Counted from the stretch's first letter, positions 7,330 through 14,743 are shown. The stretch is DNA of 18,322 nucleotides from Methanobacteriaceae archaeon (GCA_030681145.1 JAUXXK010000113.1:1-18322); one strand, 5' to 3'. Notes: a model not told the origin generated them from the sequence alone. Translations and numbers: made by a program.

Positions 7330-8400
7330 ATGAAAATAGCTATGGTAGGGCATTTTCCACCACATATTGGTGGAATTTCATCGTATGTTTATTTTTTATC
7401 TAAAAAACTAGTTGAAAATGGGGACGAAGTTTATGTAGTAACTTATCCTCACGAGAATATTCAGAATCTAGAAAAAATCCATGTAGAATCAGCTTCAGCA
7501 CCCAACATTAAAGGTTTACGAGGACTCATTTTTTCACTGACCGGAACTATAAAATTAATAAAAATGGTGCGAAATTATGATATCAATCTTATACACGCAC
7601 ATTATCTTTCGCCTCCAGGATTGATAGGGCTAATGGCCAGTATGTTCACAGGAGTACCATTTTGTGTTACTTTACATGGATCTGACGCTTTTATTTTGTC
7701 TTCTAACCGATTATTGAGACCTCTTTTTAAGTTAATACTGATTCATGCCATCGGAGTATTTGTAGTAAGTGAAGCAGTAAAAGAAAAAGTTTTGAAAATG
7801 GGGATACCTCAGCTAGAGAAAAAAACAAAAATAACGTGGAATGGTGTGGATCTTAAACGTTTCAATCCCCAAATTGAAGGATCATTTAAAAAAGAAACTG
7901 GAATTAAAGAAAATATGCCTCTCATTTTATTTATAGGCAATCTTGTAGAACAAAAAGGATTAAAATACCTTCTTAGGGCCAAAAAACTAATGAAAGAAGA
8001 TTGTAATCTTGTAATTGTAGGTGGAGGTCCTCTTCTTCAAGACTTAAAGGGCATTAGTGAATATGAAAAAATTAAAAATGTTATATTCACCGGTCCCCGG
8101 AGCGATGTGGAAAATATAATCCCTGATGCAGATATCATGGTTCTGCCATCTTTAAGTGAAAGCTTTGGAATAGCACTTCTTGAAGGTATGGCTTGTGGAA
8201 AACCAGTTGTGGGAACCAGAGTAGGTGGAATTCCCGAACTTATAAATGAAGACATTGGTGTCCTGGTTAACCCCCGTGATCCAGTTGAACTAGCAGATTC
8301 TCTAGATTATTTATTGAAAAATAAGGACTTGTGTATTAAAATGGGCAAAAAAGCTGCTCAACGTGCTTTAAAGTTCGCAGATCTTGAAATACCATATTAA
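7330..8400 (+). CDS. GT4-family (GT-B fold) glycosyltransferase
   Basis: Transfers a sugar from a nucleotide-activated donor to a glycan or lipid acceptor in the cytoplasm; the acceptor is unknown. From the ATG at 7330 the protein has 356 residues. The N-terminal domain opens with MKIAMVGHFPPHIGGISSYV, the GT4 glycine loop. The C-terminal domain has FIGNLVEQKGLKYL and the donor-binding EX7E motif ESFGIALLE (Glu277 and Glu285), followed by GMACGKPVVGT and GGIPELI. The protein ends abruptly in KFADLEIPY, where GT4 enzymes usually continue with a further helix of about 20 residues crossing back to the N-domain. It may be shortened or have a changed tail. There is no adjacent polysaccharide cluster, so the pathway is not indicated. 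Confidence 0.9.
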   Translation: MKIAMVGHFPPHIGGISSYVYFLSKKLVENGDEVYVVTYPHENIQNLEKIHVESASAPNIKGLRGLIFSLTGTIKLIKMVRNYDINLIHAHYLSPPGLIGLMASMFTGVPFCVTLHGSDAFILSSNRLLRPLFKLILIHAIGVFVVSEAVKEKVLKMGIPQLEKKTKITWNGVDLKRFNPQIEGSFKKETGIKENMPLILFIGNLVEQKGLKYLLRAKKLMKEDCNLVIVGGGPLLQDLKGISEYEKIKNVIFTGPRSDVENIIPDADIMVLPSLSESFGIALLEGMACGKPVVGTRVGGIPELINEDIGVLVNPRDPVELADSLDYLLKNKDLCIKMGKKAAQRALKFADLEIPY

Positions 8401-8513
8401 CTTAAATTCTTTTAAACTGATATAATATAAAATAAAATTCTAACTTATTAAAATTCATAATAATTAAAAAAAATAGCTTAAACTATGAATTATATTTAAA
8501 AGAAGGCAATCAA

Positions 8514-8984
8514 ATGAGGCAAAAAGAATTTACTCACCTAACTAACGATGGAGTACATATGGTGGAAGTTGGAAATAAACCCGCGATAAAAAGGAGTGCT
8601 ACTGCATCTGGTAAAATCATATTAAACAAAGAAACTATTGATTTAGTTGAAAAACAGACCATAAGAAAAGGAAACGTTCTTACCACCGCCCAAATTGCAG
8701 CCATAAGTGCAGTAAAAAATACTGCAAATATAATTCCCCTATGTCACCCTTTAAGTATAACTGGAATAAGTGTAGATTTTAAAGTGATTAATACTAGTAT
8801 TGAGGTAAAGGTACAAGTTAATTCTGATGGAAAAACTGGAGTTGAAATGGAAGCCATTACAGGGGCTAGTGTGGCTCTTTTAACCATATGGGACATGGTA
8901 AAAAGTGTAGAAAAAGATAATAATGGGCAGTATCCCACCACTAGAATAGAAGAGATAAAAGTGATTGAAAAAATCAAAGGATGA
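8514..8984 (+). CDS. moaC: Cyclic pyranopterin monophosphate synthase MoaC
   Basis: Forms cyclic pyranopterin monophosphate from the MoaA product in synthesis of molybdopterin. This cofactor serves molybdenum or tungsten formylmethanofuran and formate dehydrogenases. The 156-residue protein contains PLCHPL (75-80), TGVEMEA (108-114) and ALLTIWDMVKS (121-131). Residues matching E. coli MoaC active-site positions are Lys52, His78, Glu111, Glu113, Asp127 and Lys130. All are present. The tail after TRIEEIKVIEKIKG is short, lacking the Gly/Lys-Ser-rich end of bacterial MoaC. ATG at 8514 has GAAGG nine bases upstream. A gap of 113 bases separates it from the glycosyltransferase. Confidence 0.95.
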   Translation: MRQKEFTHLTNDGVHMVEVGNKPAIKRSATASGKIILNKETIDLVEKQTIRKGNVLTTAQIAAISAVKNTANIIPLCHPLSITGISVDFKVINTSIEVKVQVNSDGKTGVEMEAITGASVALLTIWDMVKSVEKDNNGQYPTTRIEEIKVIEKIKG

Positions 8985-9060
8985 TTGAACATATTAATTC
9001 AAAATAATTTTTATCCCCCCTCCTGATTTTAAGTTTTAATGCCTTAATCACAACAAAAAT

Positions 9061-9070
9061 AATTATAATA
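9061..9070 (+). promoter_or_regulatory. Possible TATA box for hel308
   Basis: AATTATAATA stands here. Initiation about 25 bases downstream (near 9090) would fall between the two candidate ATG codons at 9082 and 9106, favouring the latter. Confidence 0.35.
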
Positions 9071-9105
9071 TGAATTAATGAATGGTAAAAATAGCGCTGA
9101 TTATT

Positions 9106-11178
9106 ATGGAAACATTAGATTATTCTTTAAGAGAAATATTACAGGAATGCTATCCTCACATAGAAAAATTAAACCCAGCACAAAAAGCCGTCCTTGAATC
9201 AGGATATCTGGAAAAGGATGAAAACTTTATTGTAGCCATTCCAACCGCCAGTGGTAAAACCCTATTGGGGATGATGGCCGCATTAAAAACTCTGCTCAAT
9301 GGAGGAAAAGTAGTATATGCAGTTCCATTATTATCTATTCAAAATGAGAAAATAAAGGAATTTAAGGCATTTGAAAAGCATGGTATAAAGGTTGGACGCC
9401 ATCCTAACTCTTCAGATCTATCAGTGATGGTATTTGAGGCATTTGATGCAATTACTCGATTTTCTTGGAACACTTTAAGGGAAGTGGATTTATTAATAGT
9501 AGATGAGTTTCATATGATTGGAGAATACTCCAGGGGACCTACTATTGAATGTGCTATTACCCGTTCAAATATAATAAACCAAGGTATGCGTGTAATAGCG
9601 CTTTCTGCAACTTTAAAGAACATGGATGAAATTTGTGGATGGCTGGATGCTCAGGTCGTGGAACATGATTATAGGCCTGTGCCTTTGCACCAAGAAGTAC
9701 TCAACACAGAAATGTTCAATACCAAAAATAAAAATGATGTAATTGTTAAAATTTTAGAAAAGTCCATAGAAGATAATGCTCAGGCTCTGACCTTTGTTTC
9801 GACCCGTCTTTTTACTGAATCACTGGCTAAATATATTTCCGGAAAAATAAAACGTAAAGTTCCAGCCGATAAGAAAAAAGGATTCAGAAAAGTTTCGGAG
9901 AAGATATTAGATGTTCCCCGACGTAAAGGAACCAGACCAACATCTATTTGCCTAAAATTAGCAGAAAGTGTAGAAAATGGTGTAGCTTTCCACCATGCCG
10001 GGCTTTTTGCCGAGCAAAAAGAGATAATTGAAGATGAATTTCGTTCAGGAAATATATTGATGATTACCGCCACCCCTAGTTTAATGTATGGGGTAAATTT
10101 GCCTTCAAGAAGTGTGGTTATCCGAGATTATACACGTTGGACATCACAGGGACCTCAGAATATTCCTGTTTTTGACTATGAACAGATGTCAGGGCGGGCG
10201 GGTAGGCCCCAGTACGATGATGTAGGATACTCCTATTTGATTGCCAAAACATTGGATGAAGCATACAACCTGCAAGAATTTTATGTTAATGGAGAAGTAG
10301 AATCCACCAACTCCAAATTGATAGAAAATAAAGATGCAGTTTACAGGCAAATTATTGCGCAAGTAGCTTCTACTCTAGCTAAAAATCCTGTAGAAATTCA
10401 AGAATTCTTCAATAAAACGTTTTATGGATACCAGATGCAAAATAGTCCTTATATGAGTGCCTTTGCAGCTGAAAGTTTGGAATTCGAGATTAATAATGCA
10501 TTAAATTTTTTAATGCAAAACGGAATATTACAAGCCACCCCCGAAGGTCTTAAAGCCACATCACTGGGACTTTTAATTGCTAAATCCAATTATACTGTAG
10601 AAACTGCTGTTAAATTAAAAGAATATGCCACTCAGATGGAAGAACTAGATATATACCAACTACTTTATCGATTATGTAGAACTCCAGATATGTCTTTAAT
10701 TTCATTTAAAGGGCGTAAAAGTAAGGACCCCGTAAGGGAGAAGCTAGCCGGTAAGGGTATCTTTGCAGTAGATATGCGTAATCAAGAAGCCACCACTGCA
10801 TCACTAATAGAATGGATTGACGAACGAAATGAATATGAAATTGAAAATGCATTCCATGTTTACTCAGCATCCACAAGAAGATCTGCTTATGATGCTTCTC
10901 TTTTAATAAGATTTTTCAAGGATATGTGTGAGGTTATGGGAATTTATGCCCATTCTAGGGATCTAGAAATGTTATCTGCTAGATTATATTATGGGGTAAA
11001 GGATGAATTAATCCCTCTAGTTTTGGGAGTAAAAAGACTTGGAAGAAAACGTGCCAGGGGCTTGGTAAATACTTTTGGAGAAGATTTAAGACCATTTACT
11101 GAGAAAGAACTTCGAAAAGTTGATGGAATTGGACCTAAACTGGCAGCAGCTATTGTAAGATATGCGCGAGGAGAATAA
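9106..11178 (+). CDS. hel308: ATP-dependent DNA helicase Hel308
   Basis: A superfamily 2, Ski2-like 3'-5' DNA helicase thought to act on stalled replication forks. From the ATG at 9106 it has 690 residues. An in-frame ATG at 9082 adds a hydrophobic eight-residue lead that looks unlikely. A weak TGAT-type ribosome binding site and the upstream TATA position favour 9106. Visible elements in order are Q-motif region LNPAQKAVLESG, Walker A AIPTASGKT (Lys51), motif II DEFH (133-136), motif III SAT, FHHAGL, and motif VI QMSGRAGRPQYD. A winged-helix/ratchet region then leads to a C-terminal helix-hairpin-helix (LRKVDGIGPKLAAAIVRYARG). The DEFH box is a small variant of the usual DEIH/DEVH. Two DUF2115 genes follow on the same strand after 55 bases. 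Confidence 0.93.
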   Translation: METLDYSLREILQECYPHIEKLNPAQKAVLESGYLEKDENFIVAIPTASGKTLLGMMAALKTLLNGGKVVYAVPLLSIQNEKIKEFKAFEKHGIKVGRHPNSSDLSVMVFEAFDAITRFSWNTLREVDLLIVDEFHMIGEYSRGPTIECAITRSNIINQGMRVIALSATLKNMDEICGWLDAQVVEHDYRPVPLHQEVLNTEMFNTKNKNDVIVKILEKSIEDNAQALTFVSTRLFTESLAKYISGKIKRKVPADKKKGFRKVSEKILDVPRRKGTRPTSICLKLAESVENGVAFHHAGLFAEQKEIIEDEFRSGNILMITATPSLMYGVNLPSRSVVIRDYTRWTSQGPQNIPVFDYEQMSGRAGRPQYDDVGYSYLIAKTLDEAYNLQEFYVNGEVESTNSKLIENKDAVYRQIIAQVASTLAKNPVEIQEFFNKTFYGYQMQNSPYMSAFAAESLEFEINNALNFLMQNGILQATPEGLKATSLGLLIAKSNYTVETAVKLKEYATQMEELDIYQLLYRLCRTPDMSLISFKGRKSKDPVREKLAGKGIFAVDMRNQEATTASLIEWIDERNEYEIENAFHVYSASTRRSAYDASLLIRFFKDMCEVMGIYAHSRDLEMLSARLYYGVKDELIPLVLGVKRLGRKRARGLVNTFGEDLRPFTEKELRKVDGIGPKLAAAIVRYARGE

Positions 11179-11233
11179 TTATTTAACTCAAATTAATTTT
11201 TTATCGTTAAATCTAAAATAAAATAGTGATTTT

Positions 11234-11758
11234 ATGATGGACTTGAACTGGGAAAAAGGAGTATCAAAAAAGGAATTGTTAAAAATCCTGAAAAACAATG
11301 CCCATCCTATAGGCATAGAGGAAATTATATCTGCCAGTAATTTTATTCACGAAGATGCCTGCTATATACAGGCTGATTACCGGAAAAAATTCATAAAATC
11401 ATATATAGATGGATTTATTTTGCGTATAAAAGACTTAAAAAATGATGATACTCGTTATCAAGGTGAATTAGGGCAAAAAGATTTAAAATTTGCCCTTGAT
11501 TTGTTAAAAGAACAAAAAGCAGCTAATGATGTAAATAAAGATTTTAATCATTCATTTTTTAAAATTTACATGATAATATCGGTTTACACCACTTTTGTTC
11601 TGGAAGAACCAGTCCACCCCCCAGGAACACCATTTCCTGGAGGTTTTGAAGTAAAATTAGATGGTAAAACCTACACTTGTCCCGTAAAAGAAAGTCAAAA
11701 GGACAATCCCGGTGCCGTTTGTGGATTCTGTATTGCAGAGCAGGATGAAAGTGTTTAA
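11234..11758 (+). CDS. DUF2115/UPF0305 family protein, copy 1
   Basis: Function unknown. The 174-residue protein matches the methanogen family DUF2115 (UPF0305). It has a helical N-terminal two-thirds with charged segments and a conserved C-terminal block: VHPPGTPFPGGF (127-138), YTCPVKE (147-153) and CGFCIAEQDES (163-173). Cys149, Cys163 and Cys166 with His128 could form a metal site; this is inference. There is no signal peptide or membrane segment, so it is probably cytoplasmic. AGTGAT at 11225-11230 is the likely ribosome binding site, and a second ATG at 11237 is also possible. It lies between hel308 and a divergent second copy of itself. I recall the same family beside Hel308 in Methanothermobacter (MTH812), which would make the association old. 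Confidence 0.88.
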   Translation: MMDLNWEKGVSKKELLKILKNNAHPIGIEEIISASNFIHEDACYIQADYRKKFIKSYIDGFILRIKDLKNDDTRYQGELGQKDLKFALDLLKEQKAANDVNKDFNHSFFKIYMIISVYTTFVLEEPVHPPGTPFPGGFEVKLDGKTYTCPVKESQKDNPGAVCGFCIAEQDESV

Positions 11759-11805
11759 TATGATTTTTTAAGAATTATAAAGCATATTAAGCATTAAAAT
11801 TATAT

Positions 11806-11811
11806 GGTGAT
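11806..11811 (+). promoter_or_regulatory. Ribosome binding site GGTGAT of DUF2115 copy 2
   Basis: GGTGAT is a six-base match to the 16S tail complement and ends four bases before ATG at 11816. It overlaps the upstream in-frame ATG at 11804, which is therefore rejected as the start. Confidence 0.75.
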
Positions 11812-11815
11812 TATT

Positions 11816-12346
11816 ATGCTACCTGAAATAGACCACGTTGATTTTAGCCGTCCTTTAAATAAAATGGATCTTCTGCAAATTCTAAAAAAAGAAGCCTCCA
11901 ACATCCATATCAAAGAGATTATGGACGCTAACGGTTATCTAAATGAAGATGCTCGTTTTATGCCCATCACGGAACAAAAAGAATACATAAAAAGGTTTAC
12001 TAAAGCATTTTTCATTAGAATAAAGGATATAAAAGAGGATAAATGGCATTACACTGGTCTAGTGGATACTATCCAATTAAAAGATTTTTTACAGGTCCTG
12101 GAAATGCAAAAAAATAAGGCCCAGAGCCATAGCGAACTGTGTTTTCACAAGATTGCTCGTGTAGTGGCCACCTACACTGCTTTTATACGTGAAGAGTCTA
12201 TTCACCCTGTGGGAACCAGGTTTCCTGGTGGTTTTGTTTTAAGATATGAAAATGGAGTATATTACTGTCCGGTTAAGGAAAAACAGATTAACACTCCTAG
12301 TGCCCTGTGCCGCTTCTGCGTTAGTGTGCAGGATGATAGTGTTTAG
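11816..12346 (+). CDS. DUF2115/UPF0305 family protein, copy 2
   Basis: A tandem paralogue of the preceding gene, 176 residues from the ATG at 11816. The two proteins align over their whole length. They share the LLxILK start, the EDA-F/Y segment, the FIRIKDIK-type helix and the C-terminal block. In this copy the block reads IHPVGTRFPGGF (129-140), YYCPVKE (149-155) and CRFCVSVQDDS (165-175). The three cysteines (151, 165, 168) and the histidine (130) are kept, while intervening residues differ widely. The duplication is therefore not recent and both copies have been under selection. Copy 1's extra Cys43 is absent here. Its TAG stop directly abuts the stop codon of the convergent PsbP-like gene. 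Function is unknown. Confidence 0.87.
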   Translation: MLPEIDHVDFSRPLNKMDLLQILKKEASNIHIKEIMDANGYLNEDARFMPITEQKEYIKRFTKAFFIRIKDIKEDKWHYTGLVDTIQLKDFLQVLEMQKNKAQSHSELCFHKIARVVATYTAFIREESIHPVGTRFPGGFVLRYENGVYYCPVKEKQINTPSALCRFCVSVQDDSV

Positions 12347-13045
12347 CTAATTATTAATTCTTAGGCTCTTTATCATTTCATCAAAGGCCTTGGTTGCGTT
12401 TTCAATTTGAGATTCCCTGGCTGAACACATTATAGTATAAATAGTATAATGTGTAGAATTTCTGGTTTCAAAAGACACGATTCTACTGTATTCCCTACCG
12501 GAATATGAAGTATATCCTTGGAAAGAATATTCATATGCCATTTCACCCCCAATCGTGAAATTTCTAGCAGAATCACTTATGAATTTATAGTTTGATGATA
12601 AATCCGATTTAAAATTATTAGTTGTATTTATTTGACCTTCAATTACTTTCCAAGCAAGATAATCTTTTGGATAAGTTTCTATTTTGCTGGTAACATTTGA
12701 AATTACCATCATAGTGGTTGGCGCCGTATTGTTTTTAAATCCCACTGTTTTAGGATCTCCTACTGCAACATAATAATCAGCAATTTTCGCCATACTAGCC
12801 GTGCTATTTTGTTTACGGGTTTCTAGATCAACCGAATATGTCATCCCATAATTCACATCATATAAATATTCATCCCAATCTATAGGGTACTTAAATGAAA
12901 TATCCCCAAATGAAATATCTCCCTTGGTGTAATTTTTATATTGTATGGGAGTTTGAGGATTAATAAAAAATAAAATAAATACAATAGAAGCTGTTAAAAT
13001 AATTATTAAAGCCGTTACTAAAACAACAATATGTATGGTTTTCAT
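12347..13045 (-). CDS. Membrane-anchored PsbP-like extracytoplasmic protein
   Basis: A 232-residue protein with one N-terminal hydrophobic segment (about 5-28) and a hydrophilic domain outside the membrane. The pattern resembles the PsbP-related/DUF1795-type proteins common in Methanobacteriales: GDISFKYPIDW near the start, then a beta-rich middle and a final helix ENATKAFDEMIKSLRI. Eight N-glycosylation sequons (Asn-X-Ser/Thr) occur, beginning at Asn38. That is high for the length and fits a surface-exposed, glycosylated protein. The segment may be an uncleaved anchor or a signal peptide; no lipobox cysteine is seen. No ribosome binding site precedes the ATG, and a TATA-like AATATTTAAAT lies about 28 bases upstream, so the message may be leaderless. 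The biochemical role is unknown. Confidence 0.75.
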   Translation of the reverse strand: MKTIHIVVLVTALIIILTASIVFILFFINPQTPIQYKNYTKGDISFGDISFKYPIDWDEYLYDVNYGMTYSVDLETRKQNSTASMAKIADYYVAVGDPKTVGFKNNTAPTTMMVISNVTSKIETYPKDYLAWKVIEGQINTTNNFKSDLSSNYKFISDSARNFTIGGEMAYEYSFQGYTSYSGREYSRIVSFETRNSTHYTIYTIMCSARESQIENATKAFDEMIKSLRINN

Positions 13046-13114
13046 GTATAATAATAACTTAAATTATGATTTAAATATTATGATAATTTATTCAATGACT
13101 TCATTTTGATGATA

Positions 13115-13969
13115 TCATATTATTTGACCTATAATAAAAGCCACCAAACCAAGAGTAGCCCCTAAATAAATAAAACGAGCATATTTTCTTTTTTCTTGGA
13201 TATTTTGACTTTTTAATAGTTTAAAAGTGGAAAAAACAATTATAGAATCCATTAATATTATCATGATAAGATAGGCAATTCCCAGCCATCCCAGAATAAA
13301 AGGAATTATGCTAATCAAGACTACTAAAGCAAAGGAAATAGCTGAAATTTTAAGTGCAGTATTTTGACCATGCTTTATGGCTATTGATTGTGAGTTTATC
13401 TTTTTGTCACCTTCCATATCCAGAGCATCGGCAGCTATCTCTTCACCAAGGTCTATGAAAAAGGCTATGGCACTGAAAACCCATACAACAATGTTCCAGG
13501 GGTTTCCCACCACGATTCCACCAAAAATAAAGGTTATGGCCACAGAAGTGCTTACCATTAAATTTCCCAGTAATCCTGTTCTTTTTAATTTCCAATTGTA
13601 TAAAAACCCGATAATCCAGAATATTATTGCCACAAATAAAGCCAGATAACTGATAAGAAATGCAGCTGTAAGACCAATAAATGCCGTAATAATGGATAAA
13701 AAGATTATTTGCGAAGTTTTAATCATTCCCGAAGGCAATGGTCTATTAGGGGCATTAATTTTATCAGTTTCCAGATCAAAATAATCATTTAAAATTAGAG
13801 TGGAACCTGAAATAAAGAACCCCACAGCAAATCCCAGAACTATTTCTAGTAATTGGGGAAAATGGCCAAGAGCCACCAATTCTCCAACAACAACACATAT
13901 TCCTGCAGCTAATGATAAATCTGGCCGGAATAATTGGATAACTGCTTTAATTTTGAGAATTACTGGCAT
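13115..13969 (-). CDS. UbiA-family prenyltransferase, possibly digeranylgeranylglyceryl phosphate synthase
   Basis: An integral membrane prenyltransferase of 284 residues with about eight or nine hydrophobic helices. The first aspartate motif is NDYFDLETDKINAPNRPLPSG (Asn61, Asp65, Asp69), which binds the Mg-diphosphate of the prenyl donor. The second is DLGEEIAADALDMEGDKK (Asp173, Asp181, Asp184, Asp188). In Methanobacteriales the obvious candidate is attachment of the second geranylgeranyl chain in archaeal lipid synthesis. The second motif reads GEEIAADALDMEGD, whereas as I recall that enzyme's form is closer to GREIxKDIEDxEGD. A paralogue acting on another acceptor is therefore equally possible. 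The start ATG at 13969 has a weak ribosome binding site. A GC-rich foldable element lies 48-105 bases upstream. Confidence 0.85.
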   Translation of the reverse strand: MPVILKIKAVIQLFRPDLSLAAGICVVVGELVALGHFPQLLEIVLGFAVGFFISGSTLILNDYFDLETDKINAPNRPLPSGMIKTSQIIFLSIITAFIGLTAAFLISYLALFVAIIFWIIGFLYNWKLKRTGLLGNLMVSTSVAITFIFGGIVVGNPWNIVVWVFSAIAFFIDLGEEIAADALDMEGDKKINSQSIAIKHGQNTALKISAISFALVVLISIIPFILGWLGIAYLIMIILMDSIIVFSTFKLLKSQNIQEKRKYARFIYLGATLGLVAFIIGQII

Positions 13970-14016
13970 AGCAATCTTATTTTAAATTTTTAAAGTAGAA
14001 TGAGAATGATTCAGTA

Positions 14017-14074
14017 CCTAGGGGCCTTCGGAACGTGAGCTCGTGTGCAGCCAAAAAGGGTGCAGGCCCCCAGG
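14017..14074 (-). ncRNA. GC-rich stem-loop element: candidate leader RNA or small RNA (strand uncertain)
   Basis: A compact GC-rich island in AT-rich surroundings. CCTAGGGGCCT at 14017-14027 and AGGCCCCCAGG at 14064-14074 pair into an 11-base stem. On the minus strand all pairs form, one being G-U; on the plus strand that position is an A-C mismatch. This favours a minus-strand RNA. Inside, TGCACCC and GGCTGCA can form a smaller hairpin around five T. TTCGG outside the stem (minus strand, 14085-14081) could pair with CCGAA in the loop as a pseudoknot. It sits in the likely 5' leader of the UbiA gene. It matches no tRNA or archaeal riboswitch that I recognise, and could instead be an independent RNA on either strand. 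Confidence 0.5.
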
Positions 14075-14114
14075 AATTACCCGAAATAAATGATTGTTTT
14101 TAAAGGTAATAAAA

Positions 14115-14130
14115 TTTACTATAAAATAAA
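14115..14130 (-). promoter_or_regulatory. Possible promoter for the GC-rich element and UbiA gene
   Basis: The minus strand reads TTTATTTTATAGTAAA. Transcription starting about 25 bases on (near 14098) would place the GC-rich stem at the very 5' end of a roughly 130-base leader of the UbiA gene. Weak pattern evidence. Confidence 0.25.
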
Positions 14131-14158
14131 TTATGAATTATATGAAAATATATCAAAT

Positions 14159-14489
14159 TTAATTAATTTTTAAAAGACTTTCCTTAATTTCTGGGATTTT
14201 GTTAATAATTACATTCCAAACAATATCCCAATCAACAACTAAATAATGATGATGATGAATTAGTTTATCTATTAATCCTGCTATTTTTCGTCATTCAATT
14301 TCAGGATTCTCTTTTTTGAAATCGTCTGAAATGTTTTTAACGCCTCAAATATAACTTTCAGGCTTTTAATACAAGTTCTCTGTAATACAGGGTCTTTCAT
14401 CAAATCTCAAATTCCAAACCATGAAAATTGCTTTCCAAGAATTCTATTTCATCGGAAACGTGTTCCAGAAATACTTTATCCTCATTCAC
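14159..14489 (-). pseudogene. Decayed HepT-like HEPN toxin (DUF86)
   Basis: The minus strand carries a HepT-like sequence broken into three frames. From about 14489 it reads DKVFLEHVSDEIEFLESN and GLEFE. After a frameshift near 14410 it reads MKDPVLQRTCIKSL, and after another near 14345, NISDDFKKENPEIE. A TGA at 14291-14293 then replaces the expected Trp of the EWRKIAG motif. The end reads IAGLIDKLIHHHHY, then VVDWDIVWNVI and KIPEIKESL. Compared with my memory of the family (GLRDKLIHHYFGVDWDIVW) the catalytic Arg is Ile, and a CAT repeat has added two histidines. The normal partner, a MntA nucleotidyltransferase fragment, lies directly upstream. The gene cannot make a working protein. Confidence 0.85.
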
Positions 14490-14645
14490 ACCAAACTACC
14501 TCTTTTTCCACTGAAGGGTGAATTTAAGGACTTAAGCTTTTGGGAGTAAGAAGATCAACGTTTTTTCCAAATAAATCTTCCAGATAAAATGATAGTTCCA
14601 TGAAATTGTCAAGGTAGGATTTTCAAACTCAAACAGCACATCTAA
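14482..14645 (-). pseudogene. 5'-truncated, frameshifted MntA-like nucleotidyltransferase antitoxin
   Basis: The minus strand from about 14645 reads LDVLFEFENPT. After a one-base loss near 14612 it continues DNFMELSFYLEDLFGKNVDLLTPKSLSP, an in-frame TAA (14524-14526), and IHPSVEKEVVWCE ending at a TGA (14482-14484). This is the C-terminal half of the MNT-type minimal nucleotidyltransferase (…DIDVLVEFE…FDNFMEL…) that pairs with HepT. The N-terminal catalytic GSFARGE region is not found upstream, so the 5' third has been lost. The end overlaps the HepT remnant start, as in intact modules. The gene is clearly dead. Confidence 0.8.
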
Positions 14646-14683
14646 TATTTACAAACAATTCATAACAAATTTAAATAATCTGC

Positions 14684-14694
14684 AAATATAAAAT
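14684..14694 (+). promoter_or_regulatory. Probable TATA box for the LigB/DODA-like gene
   Basis: AAATATAAAAT lies about 55 bases before the ATG at 14744. Transcription from near 14714 would include AAGGA at 14731-14735, eight bases before the start. Confidence 0.4.
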
Positions 14695-14743
14695 AAATAA
14701 GAATAAAATTAATTATTATGATTACTCTAAAAGGAAACCCGTC

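Noticed and set aside
9082..9105. Longer N-terminus of Hel308 from ATG at 9082
   Set aside because: The added residues (VKIALII) are hydrophobic, unlike helicase N-termini, with no ribosome binding site upstream; the likely transcription start lies after this codon. It cannot be excluded.
11234..12346. Tandem similarity considered as a recent duplication or mobile element
   Set aside because: The two DUF2115 copies differ widely at the protein and DNA level and have no flanking repeats or transposase, so this is an old gene duplication.
14017..14074. GC-rich island considered as a tRNA gene
   Set aside because: It lacks a GGTTCGAATCC-like T arm, an anticodon stem and seven-base acceptor geometry; it is better explained as a single long stem with a structured loop.
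14246..14257. Short ATG/CAT trinucleotide repeat
   Set aside because: It encodes the expanded His run of the HepT remnant and is too short to be an independent repeat or CRISPR feature.
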